Source of the DNA: Clostridioides difficile
Lineage (GTDB): Bacteria > Bacillota > Clostridia > Peptostreptococcales > Peptostreptococcaceae
Reading direction: 5' to 3'
DNA: 35,435 bases
Assembly: GCF_900243075.1 (NCBI RefSeq)
Contig: NZ_OEZH01000095.1
Coordinates: 1-35,435, forward strand
The position numbers and the translations under genes were made by a program. The notes under the pieces are model-generated. The model had not been told where the DNA came from and did no database searches. It saw only the letters and a list, made by a program, of their open reading frames with translations. This document shows, piece after piece, positions 8,421 to 16,354 of the stretch (the stretch's first letter is position 1; each line of letters starts with the position of its first letter).

Positions 8421-8452
8421 CTAAAAGCCTGTTCTTTAAGGACAGGCTTTAA
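8421..8452. other. Intercistronic hairpin
   Basis: AAAGCCTGT (8424-8432) pairs with ACAGGCTTT (8442-8450). It is followed by A8, not by T, so it is a poor terminator on the plus strand; it could be an attenuator or an mRNA-protecting stem between the hydrolase gene and the peptidase gene. Confidence 0.6.
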
Positions 8453-8474
8453 AAAAAAGAAAGTAGGTTGATTT

Positions 8475-9782
8475 ATGGATATAAGCAGAAGTGTAGATAA
8501 TAGTTTAAATAGAACAGTGGAATTTCTAAAAGAATTGATAAAAATTGACTCACAACAAGGTGAACCTATTTCACAGTGTCCTTTTGGTATAGGACCTAAA
8601 AAATCTTTAGAGAAAACTTTAGATTACTGTGCTAGTTTGGGTTTTAGCGTTAAAAATATTGATAATTATATTGGATATGCAGAAATTGGAGAAGGAGAAG
8701 AATTAATAGGGATTCCAATGCATTTAGATGTAGTTCCACCAGGAGACGGGTGGAGTGTAGACCCATTTTCGGGAGCAGTAATTGACAATATTATTTATGG
8801 AAGAGGTGTCATAGATAATAAGGGGGCTGTATCTATGCTTATACATGTATTGAAAAACATAGAGGATACGTACCCTACAATTAATAAAAGAATAAGATTA
8901 ATTTTTGGTACAAATGAGGAAACAGGTATGGAGTGTATCAAATATTATTTAGATAAAGGTGAAGAAATTCCAAGTATGGGATTTACTCCAGATGCTATGT
9001 ATCCAGTGGTTAATGGAGAAAAAGGAAGAGTTCATATAAGGATAGAAAAAGAGATTGAAATTGATAAAGGTAAACCTTACATAATAGTAAGGGGAGGAAC
9101 TAAAGAAAATGTTGTTCCATCTTATTGTACTGCAAAAATTATTAATGGAATTATTTCAGAGTTAACTACTAAAGGAGTAGCTGTGCATGCAAGTAATCCT
9201 GAAAAGGGAGAAAATGCTATATCTAAAATGATAATAAAGATAGTTGAAGATAATATGGATTTTCAGTATAGAGAAGATATAGAATTAGTTTCAAAATACC
9301 TTTGTAGTGACTATTATGGAGATGCATTGGGAATTAATCAATATGATGAGGTATTTGAAAGCACTACTTTAAATTTAGGAATATTAAAAGTGAATGAGGA
9401 AAAAATCATATGTGAGATAGATATAAGGTATGGTAAAAATATAGTTTTAAACAATATAATAGATAGATTTAAAAAGTTTTTTTGTAATGATTGGAAAATA
9501 AAGGTTATTGCTCATAAAGACTTACATTATGTGGATGAGAGTAATTTAGTACTTAAAAAGTTATTAGAAGCCTATGAAGAAGTAACAGATGAAAATGGAT
9601 ATACAATTGCTATGGGTGGTGGCACATATGCAAGTTGGTTTAAAGATATGGTGGCGTTTGGACCTAAGTTCTTAGCGTATAAAACTGGTGGTCATGGAGT
9701 AGATGAAAGAGTACCAATAAATCATATACGAAAGAATATGGAGATATATACCTTGGCTTTAATAAAACTATTAGAATTGTAA
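8475..9782 (+). CDS. M20 family dipeptidase (Sapep/PepV-like)
   Basis: A 435-residue cytoplasmic metallopeptidase. Zinc ligands and catalytic residues are in place: [10 protein letters not shown] (H83, D85), GRGVIDNKG (D114), GTNEETGM (E148, E149) and the late His in [13 protein letters not shown]. The opening with [20 protein letters not shown] and the [10 protein letters not shown] block match the PepV/Sapep dipeptidase branch rather than DapE. The hairpin upstream may lower its expression relative to the PTS genes. Together with the ATC-hydrolase-like gene it suggests that the operon processes an amino-acid- or peptide-linked compound after import. Confidence 0.88.
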   Translation: MDISRSVDNSLNRTVEFLKELIKIDSQQGEPISQCPFGIGPKKSLEKTLDYCASLGFSVKNIDNYIGYAEIGEGEELIGIPMHLDVVPPGDGWSVDPFSGAVIDNIIYGRGVIDNKGAVSMLIHVLKNIEDTYPTINKRIRLIFGTNEETGMECIKYYLDKGEEIPSMGFTPDAMYPVVNGEKGRVHIRIEKEIEIDKGKPYIIVRGGTKENVVPSYCTAKIINGIISELTTKGVAVHASNPEKGENAISKMIIKIVEDNMDFQYREDIELVSKYLCSDYYGDALGINQYDEVFESTTLNLGILKVNEEKIICEIDIRYGKNIVLNNIIDRFKKFFCNDWKIKVIAHKDLHYVDESNLVLKKLLEAYEEVTDENGYTIAMGGGTYASWFKDMVAFGPKFLAYKTGGHGVDERVPINHIRKNMEIYTLALIKLLEL

Positions 9783-9798
9783 AAGGAGAAGAGGTTTT

Positions 9799-10080
9799 AT
9801 GTGCAAATATATAGATATCTTAAAAAGAGAGATAAAACAAATTCAACTTTATTTAAGTGCAAATATAATTAAGAATGCATTAGGGGGAGGTATACTTGGA
9901 ACTGGGAAAATAGAAATAGCAGCTGTACTTGGTGGAGCAAAAACAATCTGTGCATTAAAGATAGCTACTGCAATTAATACAGCTATACAATTTTCAACAT
10001 CATCAAATACTATTTCATCTTTAGATGATGGAATAGTATTTGATGATGTTGAAGAAACGTTAAAAAAACATGATAAATAA
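9799..10080 (+). CDS. Small hydrophobic protein of unknown function
   Basis: I do not recognise this 93-residue protein. It has a charged N-terminus (about 1-29), then a Gly/Ala-rich hydrophobic middle (about 27-65) starting with [12 protein letters not shown], and an acidic tail. A good AAGGAGAAGAGG precedes the ATG, and it lies only 16 nt after the peptidase stop, so it is probably the last gene of the operon. The GG pair around residue 30 resembles a double-glycine leader site, but the acidic hydrophilic tail is unlike most bacteriocins. A small membrane-associated accessory protein is equally possible. Confidence 0.6.
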   Translation: MCKYIDILKREIKQIQLYLSANIIKNALGGGILGTGKIEIAAVLGGAKTICALKIATAINTAIQFSTSSNTISSLDDGIVFDDVEETLKKHDK

Positions 10081-10175
10081 AAGCTGTATTTAGATAGATT
10101 AGCTACTAGTTTTATATAAAAATGGATATTATTTATAAAATTTACATATTACACAAATTTTTTTTAAAAATATAT

Positions 10176-10204
10176 TTAAGCAGGTATTTTATATACCTGC
10201 TTAA
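10176..10204. terminator. Hairpin, probable operon end
   Basis: A 12-bp inverted repeat, TTAAGCAGGTAT with ATACCTGCTTAA, closes about 95 nt after the small hydrophobic gene. The T-tail after it (TTGTTTCTC) is broken, so its strength is uncertain. Confidence 0.6.
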
Positions 10205-10303
10205 TTGTTTCTCTGTGGTTGATTTTTTCGTCAAAAGTCAACTTCAAATCGCTTGTTAGTTTTACACCTTTAAGGATATAATTATACATAAGGAGGGATT
10301 GAC

Positions 10304-11398
10304 ATGAATGAATTAAACATCGCAAAAACGCTGATTTTAAAGCGTAAAGAAAAAGGAATTACACAAGATGAACTTGCAAATTATATAGGAGTTTCTAAAG
10401 CTTCTGTATCTAAATGGGAAACTGGACAAAGCTATCCTGACATAACTTTTTTACCGCAACTCGCGACATATTTCAACATTACAGTTGATGAGTTAATATG
10501 CTATGAGCCTCAAATGATGAAGGAAGATATTAATAAACTGTACAATAGACTGTGTAAAGACTTTACGGTTAAACCATTTGATGAAGTCATGGCTGAAATA
10601 AGAGAAATCATAAAAAAATACTATTCATGTTTTCCTTTGATTTTTCGGATGGGTCTTTTAATAGTTAATCACTATGATATTGTAGATGAAAAAAAGCGTG
10701 AACTATTAATTAGTGAAGCATTAGAAATATTTATTCGTATACAGGAAACTTGTAATGACATAGATATTTGCCGTCAAGCAAAAAGTATGGAGGCAACTTG
10801 TTATATATTGTTAAATCAACCCATACAGGTGATTGATTTATTGCAAGATAGCAATTTTCCCATGATAAATGAAGCTATACTTCTTGCACAGGGGCAAATG
10901 ATGAATGGGCAAATTGATGAAGCAAGAGAAACATTTCAACTTGGCGCATATCAGAATCTTATATCACTAGTTCAAAATCTAGTGGGTATTTTGCAAAATG
11001 CAGATAAATTACAAATGAAGGAAATAGAAAGACGTATTCTAGCAATTTCAGATATCTTTGACCTTGATACATTATCTCCTGCCATTATGCTTTCTGCATA
11101 TTTAACACAGGCACAAATCAATTTAATACATGGGAATAATGAAGGAGCTATTAAATCATTACGAAAATATGTAGATTTGGCAACACGTGATATATATCCA
11201 ATTATAATACATAGTGATGACTTTTTTAATAAACTTGACAGATGGATTTCTGAATTTGGAACAGGTATTACACGTGATGATACAATCGTAAAAGCGGGTA
11301 TTGTTGCTGCTATTAAAAATAATCCAATGTTTTCTGTATTAAGTGAAAACAAAGAATACAAATTTCTTATAGAAAAATTATCTTTATTGGAGGAATAA
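10304..11398 (+). CDS. XRE-family regulator with large C-terminal domain
   Basis: A 364-residue DNA-binding protein. Residues 7-65 are a helix-turn-helix domain (KEKGITQDELANYIGV, SKASVSKWETGQSYP). The remaining 300 residues are alpha-helical and look like degenerate TPR-type repeats, a layout seen in peptide- or stress-sensing regulators. AAGGAGGG precedes the ATG. It is followed at 4 nt by the mini membrane gene and the ABC transporter, so it most probably controls that transporter. Codons such as CGT and ACG are commoner here than in the neighbouring genes, a weak hint of separate origin. Confidence 0.85.
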   Translation: MNELNIAKTLILKRKEKGITQDELANYIGVSKASVSKWETGQSYPDITFLPQLATYFNITVDELICYEPQMMKEDINKLYNRLCKDFTVKPFDEVMAEIREIIKKYYSCFPLIFRMGLLIVNHYDIVDEKKRELLISEALEIFIRIQETCNDIDICRQAKSMEATCYILLNQPIQVIDLLQDSNFPMINEAILLAQGQMMNGQIDEARETFQLGAYQNLISLVQNLVGILQNADKLQMKEIERRILAISDIFDLDTLSPAIMLSAYLTQAQINLIHGNNEGAIKSLRKYVDLATRDIYPIIIHSDDFFNKLDRWISEFGTGITRDDTIVKAGIVAAIKNNPMFSVLSENKEYKFLIEKLSLLEE

Positions 11399-11402
11399 GA
11401 TT

Positions 11403-11603
11403 ATGGAAAATTTGATGGAATATTTACCACTTTTGATTCCTGTTATTATTTTAGATTTAATACTTATAATTACTGCACTTGTTCATGTATTGAGACATCC
11501 ACATTATAAAATTGGAAATAAGGCAATATGGATTATTGTAGTGTTGTTTATCAGTATAATAGGTCCAATTTTATATTTTGCAATAGGAAGAGGTGAGGAA
11601 TGA
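11403..11603 (+). CDS. PLDc_N-like mini membrane protein
   Basis: A 66-residue protein with two transmembrane helices (about 9-30 and 39-60), joined by HVLRHPHYKIGNKAIW and ending IIGPILYFAIGRGEE. This is the phospholipase D N-terminal-like (PLDc_N) helical pair, also found alone in the Bacillus yxlE protein next to the YxlF/YxlG ABC transporter. Its stop overlaps the ATPase start (ATGA), so the two are translationally coupled. It probably acts with the transporter as a small membrane subunit or immunity-like partner; this role is inferred from context. Confidence 0.8.
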   Translation: MENLMEYLPLLIPVIILDLILIITALVHVLRHPHYKIGNKAIWIIVVLFISIIGPILYFAIGRGEE

Positions 11604-12520
11604 TGAATGTTGTTGAAATAGAAGGGTTATCAAAAAGTTTTGGAAACAAAAAGATAATTGATAATTTAAATTTCACTGTACCAGAGGGTTCAGTCTTTGG
11701 ATTTGTGGGTCAAAATGGTGCAGGAAAGACTACAACAATGAAAATGGTACTGGGGCTACTTGAAGCAGATAGTGGAACAATAAGTGTTTGTGGTGAGAAA
11801 GTAACTTATGGAAGAACAAGCTCTAATCGCCATGTAGGGTATCTGCCAGATGTGCCAGAGTTTTATAATTATATGAAGCCACTTGAATATCTTTCTCTTT
11901 GTGGAGAAATTACAGGTCTTTCAAAAAAAGATATAAAGATAAGAAGCGAAGAATTATTGTCACTTGTAGGTCTTGGGAATGAAAAGAAACGAATAGGAGG
12001 ATTTTCTCGTGGAATGAAGCAACGACTTGGTATAGCTCAAGCTTTGCTTTCACGTCCCAAACTACTTATTTGTGATGAACCAACAAGTGCACTTGACCCT
12101 GTTGGTCGAAAAGAAATACTAGATATTATGCTTAGAATCAAAGACTCAACAACTGTAATATTCTCAACACATATATTATCAGATGTTGAAAGAATTTGTG
12201 ACCATGTTGCTATATTAAACAAAGGAAGCATTGCTCTTAGTGGTACACTTTCAGAAATAAAAAGTATGCACGGAAAGGATAGACTTTTATTGGAGTTTTC
12301 AAGTAATGATGAAATTCAAAAGTTTAAGTCTAGTGATGGTATTAAATCCCTACTTAAAGATTCAGAAGAAACTAATATGGAAATTGTTTTGCATGGTGAA
12401 GATATAAAATCAATACAACAAACAGTTATATCTACACTTGCAGAAATAAATCTTTGTCCTTTAAAGATGGAATTAATCGTATTATCACTTGAAAATTTAT
12501 TTTTGGAGGTAGTAAAGTGA
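11600..12520 (+). CDS. ABC transporter ATP-binding protein (YxlF-like)
   Basis: A 306-residue ATPase with Walker A GQNGAGKTT (about 37-45), signature FSRGMKQRLG, Walker B LLICDEPTSALDP and the switch region FSTHILSD. A C-terminal extension of about 90 residues is typical of ABC-2 export or resistance ATPases. GAGGTGAGG precedes two adjacent ATGs (11600, 11603); either could be used. Its stop overlaps the permease GTG by 4 nt. With the small membrane protein before it and the permease after it, it forms a complete export-type module. Confidence 0.92.
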   Translation: MMNVVEIEGLSKSFGNKKIIDNLNFTVPEGSVFGFVGQNGAGKTTTMKMVLGLLEADSGTISVCGEKVTYGRTSSNRHVGYLPDVPEFYNYMKPLEYLSLCGEITGLSKKDIKIRSEELLSLVGLGNEKKRIGGFSRGMKQRLGIAQALLSRPKLLICDEPTSALDPVGRKEILDIMLRIKDSTTVIFSTHILSDVERICDHVAILNKGSIALSGTLSEIKSMHGKDRLLLEFSSNDEIQKFKSSDGIKSLLKDSEETNMEIVLHGEDIKSIQQTVISTLAEINLCPLKMELIVLSLENLFLEVVK

Positions 12521-13275
12521 GAGAATATATAGCATTTACAAAAAAAGAATTTAAGGAGAACTTAAGAAATTATAAATTATTTAGTTTGATTATTTTATTT
12601 CTAATATTTGGTATAAGTAGTCCTATTTCTGCAAAATTTATGCCAGACTTGATTGCTCATTTTGCACCGACTTTAAAAGTTACTGCTGCACCAACTGCTT
12701 TAGACTCTTGGACACAATTTTTTAGCAATATCTCTGGTCTTGGTATGAGTTTAACTTTAATTATTTTTTGTAATATTTTATCAAATGAATATTCTAAAGG
12801 AACACTTGTTATTATGCTGACTAAAGGTTTATCACGTTCATCTATAGTATTGTCTAAATTTTCTGTTACGGCGATTATTATGACAATTGGTTTTTGGTTG
12901 AGCTTTTTATTTGCTTATGGGTATACAATGTATTTTTGGCCAACTGCAAATACTCATCATATTATATTTTCAGCATTTAATTTATGGCTTATAGGAATTA
13001 TGTATATTAGTGTATTAATTCTTGGGTGTGTACTATTTAGACCAGCATTTGCCAGTGTTTTACTTGTATTGGTGGCAACTCTTTTCTTGAGTTTAATTTC
13101 TATTCCTAAACAGATTGCACCTTATACTCCTAATTTCTTGATGTCAAAAAATATGGACTTGATTTCAGGTAAAGTGGCAATACCAGAATTTATTATTCCA
13201 GTTATTATAACAGTTTTTATTTCTATAGTGTGTTTACTAGCAGCTGTTATGTTATTTAATAAAAAACCAGTTTAA
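12517..13275 (+). CDS. ABC-2 type permease (YxlG-like)
   Basis: A 252-residue integral membrane protein with about six hydrophobic helices and the ABC-2 hallmarks: a cytoplasmic start with KKEFKENLRNYK, then SNEYSKGTLVIMLTKGLSRSSIVLSK, the loop that contacts the ATPase. The start is GTG at 12517 behind TTGGAGG, overlapping the ATPase stop. Its substrate cannot be read from the sequence; related modules export peptides or protect against membrane-active compounds. Confidence 0.9.
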   Translation: MREYIAFTKKEFKENLRNYKLFSLIILFLIFGISSPISAKFMPDLIAHFAPTLKVTAAPTALDSWTQFFSNISGLGMSLTLIIFCNILSNEYSKGTLVIMLTKGLSRSSIVLSKFSVTAIIMTIGFWLSFLFAYGYTMYFWPTANTHHIIFSAFNLWLIGIMYISVLILGCVLFRPAFASVLLVLVATLFLSLISIPKQIAPYTPNFLMSKNMDLISGKVAIPEFIIPVIITVFISIVCLLAAVMLFNKKPV

Positions 13276-13316
13276 TAATACTTTTATCATAAGGTAAAGT
13301 AATCTTGTATTGTTAA

Positions 13317-13386
13317 AAACTACACCTAAAAATCAAAAAGACTTGGACTTAAGTTTCAAGTCTTTTTTGATTTTTAGGTGTAGTTT
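13317..13386. terminator. Very long inverted repeat closing the ABC operon
   Basis: A 29-nt left arm (13317-13345) pairs with a 30-nt right arm (13357-13386) with only one extra T, around an 11-nt loop. The arms contain AAAAAGACTTG and CAAGTCTTTTTT. It can act as a terminator for the ABC operon, but it is far longer than the 6-16 bp stems of most other terminators in this window. Confidence 0.7.
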
Positions 13387-13534
13387 AATATATAGAATTA
13401 AGTATAGAAAATAACACAAATAATATTATTTTTATCAAATAAAGATAAGAATATTTAATTGTGGTAAAATATACTAAAAATTACTTTAAAAGTGATAAAA
13501 TTATTATAAGTAAATATTTTAAAGGGGTGTAGAT

Positions 13535-14608
13535 ATGGAAAAGTCAAAAGTATATTTTTGTGATTTATATTCAAATTCGCAAAATAAAAATGTGCCAAAC
13601 AATGTAAGAAAATTATTCGATACAGCAGGATTCAAGGATTTAATAGAAAAGAATGACCAAGTCGCAATTAAACTTCACTTTGGAGAAAAGGGAAATACTA
13701 CATATATGAGTCCTGTGGCAGTTAGACAAGTGGTTGATAAGGTTAAAGATTGCGAAGGAAAGCCATTTTTAACAGATACAAATACATTATATACAGGGAG
13801 CAGAACCAATTCTGTAGACCATCTTACAACTGCTATAGAAAATGGCTTTGCTTATGCAGTGGTAAATGCACCAGTAATAATTGCAGATGGGTTGTATAGT
13901 AGAAATTATGAAAACGTGCAAATAAATAAAAAACATTTTGAGAGTGTAAAAATAGGTGGAGAAATCTATAATTCTTCTGCAATGATAGTAATGAGTCATT
14001 TTAAAGGTCATGAAGCAGCCGGTTTTGGAGGAGCATTGAAAAACTTAGCTATGGGATGTGCAAGTGCAGCAGGAAAGCAAATGCAACACTCTGATGTTAC
14101 TCCAGGGGTAAATGAGAAGAAGTGTATAGGATGTGGAAAATGCGTTAATTCTTGCCCTACAAAGGCTATAAGTATAGTGGATAAGAAAGCAGTTATAGAT
14201 TCTAATGTATGTTATGGATGTGGAGAGTGTCCAACTGTCTGTCCAACTAGAGCAGTAACTATACAATGGGAAAGTGACTCAGATGTATTTGTTGAAAAGA
14301 TGGCAGAACACGCTTATGGGGCAGTATCAAATAAAAAAGATAAGGTAGGATATATAACTTTTGTTATGAATGTAACTCCACTTTGTGATTGTGTACCTTG
14401 GTCAGGTAGACCAATTGCCCATGATATAGGAATATTAGCATCAACAGACCCTGTAGCTATTGAACAAGCATGTTATGATTTGATTTGTAAGGAAATGGGT
14501 CATGATGTGTTCAAACATGAACATCCTCATGTAAATGGAACTAGAATAATAGACTATGCATGTGAAATGGGAATGGGAAGTAAAGAATATGAATTAATAA
14601 AATTATAA
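13535..14608 (+). CDS. DUF362 protein with two 4Fe-4S clusters
   Basis: A 357-residue iron-sulfur protein. The first half is a DUF362 domain (VAIKLHFGEKGNTTYMSP, LTDTNTLYTGSRTN, VMSHFKGHEAAGFGGALKNLAMG). A bacterial ferredoxin domain follows at about residues 190-240, with CIGCGKCVNSCP and CYGCGECPTVCP supplying eight Cys for two 4Fe-4S clusters. The C-terminal part completes DUF362 with ILASTDPVAIEQACYDLI. Members occur in anaerobes; the reaction is unknown, probably electron transfer. AAGGGGTG precedes the ATG. Confidence 0.9.
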   Translation: MEKSKVYFCDLYSNSQNKNVPNNVRKLFDTAGFKDLIEKNDQVAIKLHFGEKGNTTYMSPVAVRQVVDKVKDCEGKPFLTDTNTLYTGSRTNSVDHLTTAIENGFAYAVVNAPVIIADGLYSRNYENVQINKKHFESVKIGGEIYNSSAMIVMSHFKGHEAAGFGGALKNLAMGCASAAGKQMQHSDVTPGVNEKKCIGCGKCVNSCPTKAISIVDKKAVIDSNVCYGCGECPTVCPTRAVTIQWESDSDVFVEKMAEHAYGAVSNKKDKVGYITFVMNVTPLCDCVPWSGRPIAHDIGILASTDPVAIEQACYDLICKEMGHDVFKHEHPHVNGTRIIDYACEMGMGSKEYELIKL

Positions 14609-14677
14609 GAATAGTAGCACTTAAATGCATATAATTATTGTAAGAGAAATTTAAAAGTATCAAAGGAGTATGCATTT

Positions 14678-14941
14678 ATGAAAATTTACTATGAAAAGGA
14701 AAACAGCAAGAAGGCTAATGTAAACAATATTCCAAGTGTATTTGCATTTAATTTTCTAAGAAATTTTTTGACTAGCAAAGAATATGAAGAAACTAGAAAA
14801 GAATATTTTATAAATAATCTAACAAAAAATCAGGTCAATCAAGCTATGAAGGATTTAAAATGGTTATTTAGAGAGTATGAAGGCTTAGAGGTTATCACAA
14901 TGGAAAGCTTGGATGGAGTTAAGACAAGGATAGTTTTGTAA
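14678..14941 (+). CDS. Small protein of unknown function
   Basis: I do not recognise this 87-residue protein. It is soluble and charged and predicted mostly helical, with TRKEYFINNLTKNQVNQAMK and WLFREYEGLEVITMESLDG toward the C-terminus. AAGGAG lies 9 nt before the ATG, and a terminator follows, which together support it as a real gene. It is 69 nt downstream of the DUF362 gene and may be co-transcribed with it. Confidence 0.65.
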   Translation: MKIYYEKENSKKANVNNIPSVFAFNFLRNFLTSKEYEETRKEYFINNLTKNQVNQAMKDLKWLFREYEGLEVITMESLDGVKTRIVL

Positions 14942-14964
14942 ATTAATAAGAATTATATTTTAAT

Positions 14965-15033
14965 AAAAATACTGTTTTAATAATAATATGTATAATCTAT
15001 TATACTAATACTATTTTAAAGCAGTATTTTTTT
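14965..15033 (+). terminator. Terminator before bioB
   Basis: AAAAATACTG (14965-14974) pairs with CAGTATTTTT (15022-15031), with further TTTTAA/TTAAA pairing inside, and is followed by more T. It separates the small gene from the bioB promoter. Confidence 0.6.
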
Positions 15034-15065
15034 GAATAAATAGTAAACTTATATCTAAAATAAAG

Positions 15066-15094
15066 TTGACCAATAAATGTTATATATGTAATAC
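15066..15094 (+). promoter_or_regulatory. Sigma-A-type promoter of bioB
   Basis: TTGACC (15066-15071), a 17-nt spacer and TAATAC (15089-15094), 54 nt before the start codon. No convincing BirA operator (GTTAAC-type inverted repeat) is visible between it and the gene. Confidence 0.6.
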
Positions 15095-15148
15095 TATATA
15101 TAATAAGTAAACTATATAGAAAAGCTGGGTTGACAAACAGGAGGGTAT

Positions 15149-16126
15149 ATGGAAAAATACATAATAAAGTTAAAAAATAAAGTTTTGGGTGGAAAAGAAA
15201 TAATTTATGAAGAAGCTCTTAATTTAATAAGTCTTGATACAAATAATAAAAATGATTTTGATATTCTATTAAAATCTGCAAATGAAATAAGAGAGTATTT
15301 TATGGGAAGAAAAGCAGATTTATGTACGATAATGAATGCTAAGTCTGGCAAATGTAGTGAAGACTGTAAATTTTGCGCACAATCATCTCATTATAAAACT
15401 GGTGTAGAGGAATATTCATTGCTAGATTATAATGAAATCTTAAATAGAGCTAAAGAGATGGAGAGTAAAGGAGTACATAGATTCTCATTGGTTACAAGTG
15501 GTAAAGGTATGTCAGGAAAGGAGTTTAATGACATTTTAAATATCTATAAAGGATTGAGGGAAAATACTAGTTTAAAATTATGTGCATCTTTAGGTATTAT
15601 AGACTATGAGCAAGCTAAAATATTAAAATCAGCAGGTGTGACTACGTATCATCACAATGTTGAGACGTCTAGAGATAATTTTGATAGTATATGTACGACA
15701 CATACTTATAAAGATAGGATAAAAACAATTGAAGAGGCTAAAAAAGCTGGGCTAGATGTATGTGTAGGTGGAATAATTGGAATGAATGAGAGTGAAGAAC
15801 AGAGACTAAAAATGGCTTTTGAAATACGAGAATTAAATGTAAAGTCACTTCCAATAAACATTTTAAATCCCATTAAGAATACACCAATGGAAAATTATGA
15901 TGTATTAGAACCAATGGAGATACTAAAAACAACAGCAGTATTTAGGTTTATAATCCCTAATGTATATATAAGATATGCTGGAGGAAGGCTATCATTAAAG
16001 GGATATGACAAAGTTGGATTTAATGGAGGCGTAAATTCTGCAATTGTTGGTGATTATTTAACGACTGTGGGAAATGGGATTGAAAATGATAAAAAAATGA
16101 TTATAGAACAAGGATTTGAACTTTAA
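15149..16126 (+). CDS. bioB: Biotin synthase
   Basis: A 325-residue radical-SAM enzyme that inserts sulfur into dethiobiotin to make biotin. The motif GKCSEDCKFCAQS holds the three Cys of the SAM-binding 4Fe-4S cluster. YYHHNVETS-like TTYHHNVETSRD, GGIIGMNES and LPINILNPIKNTP are further family blocks, as is IRYAGGR near the end, whose Arg helps bind the 2Fe-2S cluster. Length is normal. It stands alone, with its own promoter and a strong terminator; no other biotin genes are in the window, so dethiobiotin must come from elsewhere in the genome or from outside. ACAGGAGGG precedes the ATG. Confidence 0.95.
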   Translation: MEKYIIKLKNKVLGGKEIIYEEALNLISLDTNNKNDFDILLKSANEIREYFMGRKADLCTIMNAKSGKCSEDCKFCAQSSHYKTGVEEYSLLDYNEILNRAKEMESKGVHRFSLVTSGKGMSGKEFNDILNIYKGLRENTSLKLCASLGIIDYEQAKILKSAGVTTYHHNVETSRDNFDSICTTHTYKDRIKTIEEAKKAGLDVCVGGIIGMNESEEQRLKMAFEIRELNVKSLPINILNPIKNTPMENYDVLEPMEILKTTAVFRFIIPNVYIRYAGGRLSLKGYDKVGFNGGVNSAIVGDYLTTVGNGIENDKKMIIEQGFEL

Positions 16127-16143
16127 TAAAGATTACTTAAATT

Positions 16144-16190
16144 AATTAATATACTTTTAAATAACTATAAAAGTATATTAATTTTTTTTT
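16144..16190 (+). terminator. Strong terminator of bioB
   Basis: A perfect 16-bp stem (16144-16159 with 16168-16183) with an 8-nt loop is followed by T7. It isolates bioB from the rbs operon. Confidence 0.9.
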
Positions 16191-16274
16191 GCAGACTAAT
16201 TTAAATATTAAATTTGAATTATAAATTGCAATGTTTTGAAAAAAGGGAAAAATATCAAAATTTACATAAAATAG

Positions 16275-16303
16275 TTGCAAAGGAAAAAAAGGTGTGATAG
16301 TAT
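16275..16303 (+). promoter_or_regulatory. Promoter of the rbs operon
   Basis: TTGCAA (16275-16280), a 17-nt spacer and TAGTAT (16298-16303). The transcription start should fall at about 16309, on the first base of the operator palindrome. Confidence 0.65.
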
Positions 16304-16308
16304 CTAGG

Positions 16309-16331
16309 TAACCGGTTAAGTAAAACGGTTT
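16309..16331 (+). promoter_or_regulatory. LacI-type operator(s) for RbsR
   Basis: TAACCGGTTA (16309-16318) is a perfect palindrome with the central CG typical of LacI/GalR-family operators. A second related site, AAACGGTTT, is at 16323-16331. Both lie just after the -10 element and before rbsR, so binding would block the start of the operon, including the repressor's own gene. Confidence 0.75.
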
Positions 16332-16354
16332 CCTAAACTATGGGGGTGAACTGC

